Assembly (NCBI RefSeq): GCF_019457615.1
Contig: NZ_CP080414.1
Location: forward strand, 2,044,501 to 2,108,500
Length of the DNA stretch: 64,000 bases
Direction: 5' to 3'
Origin: Shewanella zhangzhouensis
GTDB lineage: Bacteria > Pseudomonadota > Gammaproteobacteria > Enterobacterales > Shewanellaceae
Part shown: positions 60,661-64,000 of the stretch, piece by piece
How positions within the stretch are numbered: the first letter of the stretch is position 1
Layout of the letters: the number at the start of each line of letters is the position of its first letter
Notes under the pieces: model-generated
The model's input: the letters and a program-made list of their open reading frames with translations, nothing else
What the model was told of the DNA's origin: nothing
Databases searched by the model: none
Translations under genes and position numbers: made by a program

Positions 60661-61572
60661 ATGACAGGCTCCAAGCTGAGTGCAGGGCGGATACGCTTCA
60701 GCGCCATGGCGAGTGACTGTGAACTGCTGTTTATCGGTGCTAGTCACCCGCAGGCTAACACTCTTGCGAAGCTCGCCATCAGCGAGGTGAGGCGTATTGA
60801 AGCCAAGTTCAGCCGCTTTTTGCCAGAGAGTGAGCTTAGCCGCATCAATGCCAGTGCTGGCGATGACCTCAGTATCGATGCCGAAACCGCGGGGCTGCTT
60901 CAGTTTGCTGCCGACTGTTACCGGCTATCAGGTGGGCTTTTTGACATTACTGTGGCGCCGCTACAACGCCTGTGGGGCTTTGGCCTGAATGAAATGTGGC
61001 TCCCCACAAATACTGACGTTCAAGCTACCCTTGAACACATCGGCTTTGACAGGCTGCGCTTTTACAAAGACCAAGGCTGTTGGCGACTCTTTTTACCCGC
61101 AGGTATGAGTCTGGATTTTGGTGGCATAGCCAAAGAATATGCCGCCGACCGGGCGCTCGTTTTGATAGAGCGGCAGGCCAGGGCCCTTGGGCTTGATGTT
61201 GCTGTGCTGGTAAACCTTGGCGGTGACATAGCCGCGAGTCGCTATCCCTGGAGGATTGGGGTTGAAGGTGTCCATGCTGAAAGTGACTCTGAGATGTTGC
61301 AGGCGGAAGCCTCGGGTCTTGTTGAATTTCCCGGCGGCGGTCTTGCAACCAGCGGTGATACCAAACGCTTTGTGCTGGTGGACGGTAAGCGCGTCGGCCA
61401 TATCCTGTCACCCAAAACCGGTTATCCGGTGCCGGATGCGCCGCGCTCAGTTACAGTACTTGCCCCCAGCGCCTCTGCAGCGGGAATGCTGTCGACCATG
61501 GCCATGCTAAAGGGCGAGGGCGCGGAGGCCTTTCTTAGCGGTGAAGGGTTGGTGCATTTGGTGCAGCGCTGA
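60661..61572 (+). CDS. ApbE-type FAD:protein FMN transferase
   Basis: A 303-residue protein (ATG 60661; an upstream GTG at 60646 overlaps the previous stop). It has EAKFSRFLPESELSRIN, LSGGLFDITVAPL, SLDFGGIAKEYAADRAL, VNLGGDIA, and RVGHILSPKTGYPV, the ApbE motif series. ApbE links FMN covalently to Thr or Ser of exported redox proteins. No signal peptide or lipobox is visible, unlike typical ApbE. It closes the TlpA-DUF4266-DUF3570 operon; its target is likely one of those proteins. Confidence 0.88.
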   Translation: MTGSKLSAGRIRFSAMASDCELLFIGASHPQANTLAKLAISEVRRIEAKFSRFLPESELSRINASAGDDLSIDAETAGLLQFAADCYRLSGGLFDITVAPLQRLWGFGLNEMWLPTNTDVQATLEHIGFDRLRFYKDQGCWRLFLPAGMSLDFGGIAKEYAADRALVLIERQARALGLDVAVLVNLGGDIAASRYPWRIGVEGVHAESDSEMLQAEASGLVEFPGGGLATSGDTKRFVLVDGKRVGHILSPKTGYPVPDAPRSVTVLAPSASAAGMLSTMAMLKGEGAEAFLSGEGLVHLVQR

Positions 61573-61616
61573 GCATTGCGTAAATCGCACTGAAATCAAA
61601 AAGACATCACAAATAG

Positions 61617-61642
61617 AAAAGCCGCCCATAAGGCGGCTTTTT
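61617..61642. terminator. Bidirectional terminator between apbE-like gene and asnS
   Basis: AAAAGCCGCC/GGCGGCTTTTT around CATAA, with T-runs on both strands, between convergent genes. Confidence 0.9.
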
Positions 61643-61692
61643 CGTTATCGCGTGATAGCTTTTACGCGATTAGACCTTGGCGCTTCTCTCGA

Positions 61693-63093
61693 TTAGAAGT
61701 TCGCGCTGCGTGGTGCACGTGGGAATGGGATCACATCACGGATGTTGCCCACACCGGTCACGTAAGAGACCAGACGCTCGAAGCCCAAACCGAAACCGGC
61801 GTGTGGCACAGTGCCATAACGGCGCAGGTCGCGGTACCACCAGTAGTCTTCTTTAGACAGGTTCATCTCTTCGAGACGGGCATCCAGTACGTCCAGACGC
61901 TCTTCACGCTGAGATCCACCGATGATTTCACCGATGCCGGGCGCCAGTACGTCCATGGCCGCTACAGTCTTGCCGTCTTCGTTGAGGCGCATGTAGAAGG
62001 CTTTGATATCTTTCGGATAGTTCTTCACTACCACAGGGGCTTTGAAGTGCTCTTCGGCCAGATAACGCTCGTGCTCAGACTGCAGATCGATACCCCACTC
62101 AACAGGGTATTCGAAGGTCTTGCCACAGTTTTGCAGAATCTCAACGGCGTCGGTGTAATCCACCTGGGCAAAGTCGCTGCTCACAAAGTTTTGCAGACGA
62201 TCGATAACACTGCTGTCTACGCGCTCGGCGAAAAACTTCATGTCATCCATACGCTCTTCGAGTACGGCATTGAAGCAGTACTTGAGCATGGATTCGGCCA
62301 GACCGGCAATATCGTTCAGATCGGCAAAGGCCACTTCCGGCTCAACCATCCAGAATTCCGCCAGGTGACGGCTGGTGTTGGAGTTTTCGGCGCGGAAGGT
62401 CGGGCCGAAGGTGTAGATTTTCGACAGGGCACAGGCGTAGGTTTCGCCGTTCAGCTGACCCGAAACGGTCAGGAAAGCTTCTTTGCCGAAAAAGTCCTGG
62501 TCGTAATCTACCTTGCCAGCGTCGGTACGAGGCAGGTTTTCCATATCCAGAGTGGAGACGCGGAACATTTCCCCGGCGCCTTCACAGTCGGAGGCGGTGA
62601 TGATGGGGGTAGAAACCCAAATAAAGCCGTTCTCGTGGTAGAAACGGTGGATAGCCTGAGACAGACAGTTACGTACACGGGCCACGGCACCTATGATGTT
62701 AGTACGGGGACGCAGGTGAGCCACTTCACGCAGGTGCTCGATAGAGTGGCGCTTGGCAGCCATAGGGTAAGTGTCCGGATCGTCTACCCAGCCGGTAACT
62801 TTCACTGCAGTCGCCTGCAGTTCGAACGCCTGGCCTGAGCCTGGAGACTCCACCAGATTACCGGTCATTTCCACAGAGCAGCCAGCGGTCAGCTTCAGCA
62901 CTTCGTCATTGTAATTAGACAGAGCATTGGGCACTACGCCCTGAATGGCATCGAAACAGGAGCCGTCATAGACGGCGAGGAAGGAGATCCCTGCCTTGGA
63001 ATCCCGACGGGTACGAACCCAACCGCGTACCGTGATCTCGGTACCGGGGGCGAAATCACCCTTAAATACGGATGCGATAGATGCAATGCTCAT
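61693..63093 (-). CDS. asnS: Asparaginyl-tRNA synthetase
   Basis: A 466-residue class IIb synthetase, the same length as the E. coli enzyme from MSIASIASVF at 63093; the frame opens seven codons earlier. N-terminal OB-fold anticodon-binding domain (TEITVRGWVRTRRDSKAGISF) and catalytic core with FRAENSNTSRHLAEFWMVEPE (motif 2) and GFGLGFERLVSYVTG (motif 3). Monocistronic, with its own promoter region rightwards and a terminator downstream. Confidence 0.97.
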   Translation of the reverse strand: MSIASIASVFKGDFAPGTEITVRGWVRTRRDSKAGISFLAVYDGSCFDAIQGVVPNALSNYNDEVLKLTAGCSVEMTGNLVESPGSGQAFELQATAVKVTGWVDDPDTYPMAAKRHSIEHLREVAHLRPRTNIIGAVARVRNCLSQAIHRFYHENGFIWVSTPIITASDCEGAGEMFRVSTLDMENLPRTDAGKVDYDQDFFGKEAFLTVSGQLNGETYACALSKIYTFGPTFRAENSNTSRHLAEFWMVEPEVAFADLNDIAGLAESMLKYCFNAVLEERMDDMKFFAERVDSSVIDRLQNFVSSDFAQVDYTDAVEILQNCGKTFEYPVEWGIDLQSEHERYLAEEHFKAPVVVKNYPKDIKAFYMRLNEDGKTVAAMDVLAPGIGEIIGGSQREERLDVLDARLEEMNLSKEDYWWYRDLRRYGTVPHAGFGLGFERLVSYVTGVGNIRDVIPFPRAPRSANF

Positions 63094-63243
63094 TGCTGCG
63101 CTTATCTCCAACGAAACATGTAATATAAAATCAAAAAGGAGGTTTATATTACCTTTCCGGTGGCTTTTCTCAAGCTGAAAAAGGTATGCTGCGGAATATA
63201 TTCACAATCTTGTGGAGCCGGGTTGCACAAATGGAGGTGAGCC

Positions 63244-63579
63244 ATGAGTAAACTGCGTATTTTCCAGTTACTGCTGGCAGGTTTGTCCATTTTGGGATGG
63301 GCGCTGGCGATATGGGCTTTGATGCTGTTTCACGAAGCGAGGCCCGATCGAGCGGTGGGTTATTTCCTGTCAAAAGGTGCAACCGTAAGGTTATTCTGGG
63401 AGCCTTCTCTTACCCTGCGATTGGAGCAGGTCATCTGGATAGTGTGCGGTGTGAGTCTGGTGAGTCTGCTGTTTAACGTCTATGTGGCGCAGCACAGCCG
63501 TATGGGGTACTGGTTTAACATTCCCTTGTTATTGCTCTCTTCTTTGGCCGCCGGCCTCTATATGAGCTTTTGGGTGTAG
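63244..63579 (+). CDS. Hypothetical three-segment membrane protein
   Basis: A 111-residue protein with TGGAGGTGAG before the ATG. Three hydrophobic segments (about 8-28, 62-82 and 91-109) are joined by polar loops, the first loop rich in charges (HEARPDRAVGYFLSKG). No family recognised. It is divergent from asnS and likely an inner-membrane protein of unknown role. Confidence 0.75.
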   Translation: MSKLRIFQLLLAGLSILGWALAIWALMLFHEARPDRAVGYFLSKGATVRLFWEPSLTLRLEQVIWIVCGVSLVSLLFNVYVAQHSRMGYWFNIPLLLLSSLAAGLYMSFWV

Positions 63580-63667
63580 GGCTTTTTCATGCCCGGCACT
63601 GATTAATTTCGCTATCAAGCTGATTTACGCCAATCGCCGTCTTCCCCCTAATTACACGATAACGATG

Positions 63668-64000
63668 TTAGATAGCGCCGCCGTCCTTAAGGTGGCGGCA
63701 CAGCAAATCTATCATGGCTGCAGTGGCGCCCCAGATCAGGCGTCCTTCCCAGGGAATAAATACCACATGATAACTATGTCCCTGGCGCTGGAATTGCCGG
63801 ATATGCCTGTGTTTGTCCTGCATAAAAAAGTGCAGTGGCACCCGAAAACACTCAGCCACCTCACCTGGATCGATTCTTGTCTCAAATGGATTTTTCACCA
63901 GTGCCAGCACAGGGGTGATTTCAAAGCCGGTGAAGGTTCTGTGGGTGGGAAACTGGCCCAGGAGCTCTAAATTCTCACTTCGCAGGCCGATTTCTTCTTC
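63668..64000 (-). CDS. NUDIX CoA pyrophosphatase, truncated by window edge
   Basis: An open - strand frame of 111 codons runs off the right edge. It begins within the end of a NUDIX box (EEEIGL) and continues FPTHRTFTGFEITPVLALV, EVAECFRVPLHFFM and a late IWGATAAMIDLL, the pattern of NudL/YeaB CoA pyrophosphatases, which cleave coenzyme A to phosphopantetheine and 3',5'-ADP. The N-terminal half with the rest of the NUDIX box lies outside the window. Confidence 0.88.
   Translation of the reverse strand, partial: EEEIGLRSENLELLGQFPTHRTFTGFEITPVLALVKNPFETRIDPGEVAECFRVPLHFFMQDKHRHIRQFQRQGHSYHVVFIPWEGRLIWGATAAMIDLLCRHLKDGGAI

Noticed and set aside
1..64000. CRISPR arrays, tRNA or rRNA genes, insertion sequences
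   Set aside because: I saw no regularly spaced direct repeats, no cloverleaf-forming gene and no transposase. The attC sites are the only spaced repeats, and they are palindromic with genes between them.

Overview
The window looks like the chromosome of a marine or aquatic gammaproteobacterium of the genus Shewanella (an S. amazonensis-like species is my best guess, not provable from one window). The reasons are the kdnA-kdnB-kdsB set for 8-amino-Kdo, the hyaABC(D)-hypFBCDEA [NiFe]-hydrogenase layout, a TonB/GH13/GH15 maltodextrin locus under a LacI-type regulator, and GC-rich core genes throughout.

Region 1 (1-4.87 kb) is part of a chromosomal integron. Short AT-rich promoterless genes, all on the + strand, are each followed by an attC site; I count 11 attC sites. 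The integrase and attI would lie to the left, outside the window. Cassette products include a SUFU-domain protein, an Imm32-like protein, a DUF4279-like protein, a CC0125-like lipoprotein, a DUF6980-like zinc protein and several unknowns. Region 2 (4.9-6.2 kb) is an AT-rich border with a SHOCT-domain membrane protein, a small membrane protein and a possible 46-residue secreted peptide.

Region 3 (6.2-20.2 kb, mostly - strand) is core metabolism: DUF2897, kdsB, kdnB, kdnA, beta-carbonic anhydrase, a small PstS-like protein with a porin, a tightly overlapped arsC-like/dapE/M15 peptidase/hydrolase run, the general PTS genes (crr, ptsI, ptsH) with an ACT-domain gene upstream, and a chemoreceptor.

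Region 4 (20.5-38.2 kb) begins with a CheX-like DUF3334 gene and is then an alpha-glucan utilisation locus: LacI-family regulator, GH15 glucoamylase lipoprotein, MFS sugar transporter, two exported GH13 enzymes, a TonB-dependent receptor, a cytoplasmic GH13 alpha-glucosidase and a GluP/FucP-type glucose transporter. Three copies of a 14-bp palindrome (TGCATACGTATGCA type) sit in the two divergent control regions and are the likely operators. The MFS gene also has a leader with four consecutive hairpins, the last followed by a T-run, which looks like an undescribed structured RNA, attenuator or repeat. Polymer would be cut outside the cytoplasm, taken through the TonB receptor, trimmed in the periplasm, imported by the MFS proteins and hydrolysed to glucose inside.

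Region 5 (38.5-45.9 kb) holds housekeeping and signalling genes: an RsmB-like methyltransferase, GAF-PAS-GGDEF-EAL, YjbQ, PpiC, a VRR-NUC nuclease and a membrane GGDEF protein. Region 6 (46-58.2 kb, - strand) is a complete uptake-type [NiFe]-hydrogenase operon: small, large and cytochrome b subunits, maturation protease, a degenerate HypF-like paralogue, and HypF, B, C, D, E, A. An FNR-type box lies upstream of hyaA. Region 7 (58.5-61.6 kb) is divergent: TlpA-like thioredoxin, DUF4266 lipoprotein, DUF3570 outer-membrane-like protein and an ApbE-type flavin transferase, a little-understood redox or flavinylation module. The window closes with asnS, a small membrane protein and a truncated NUDIX CoA pyrophosphatase.
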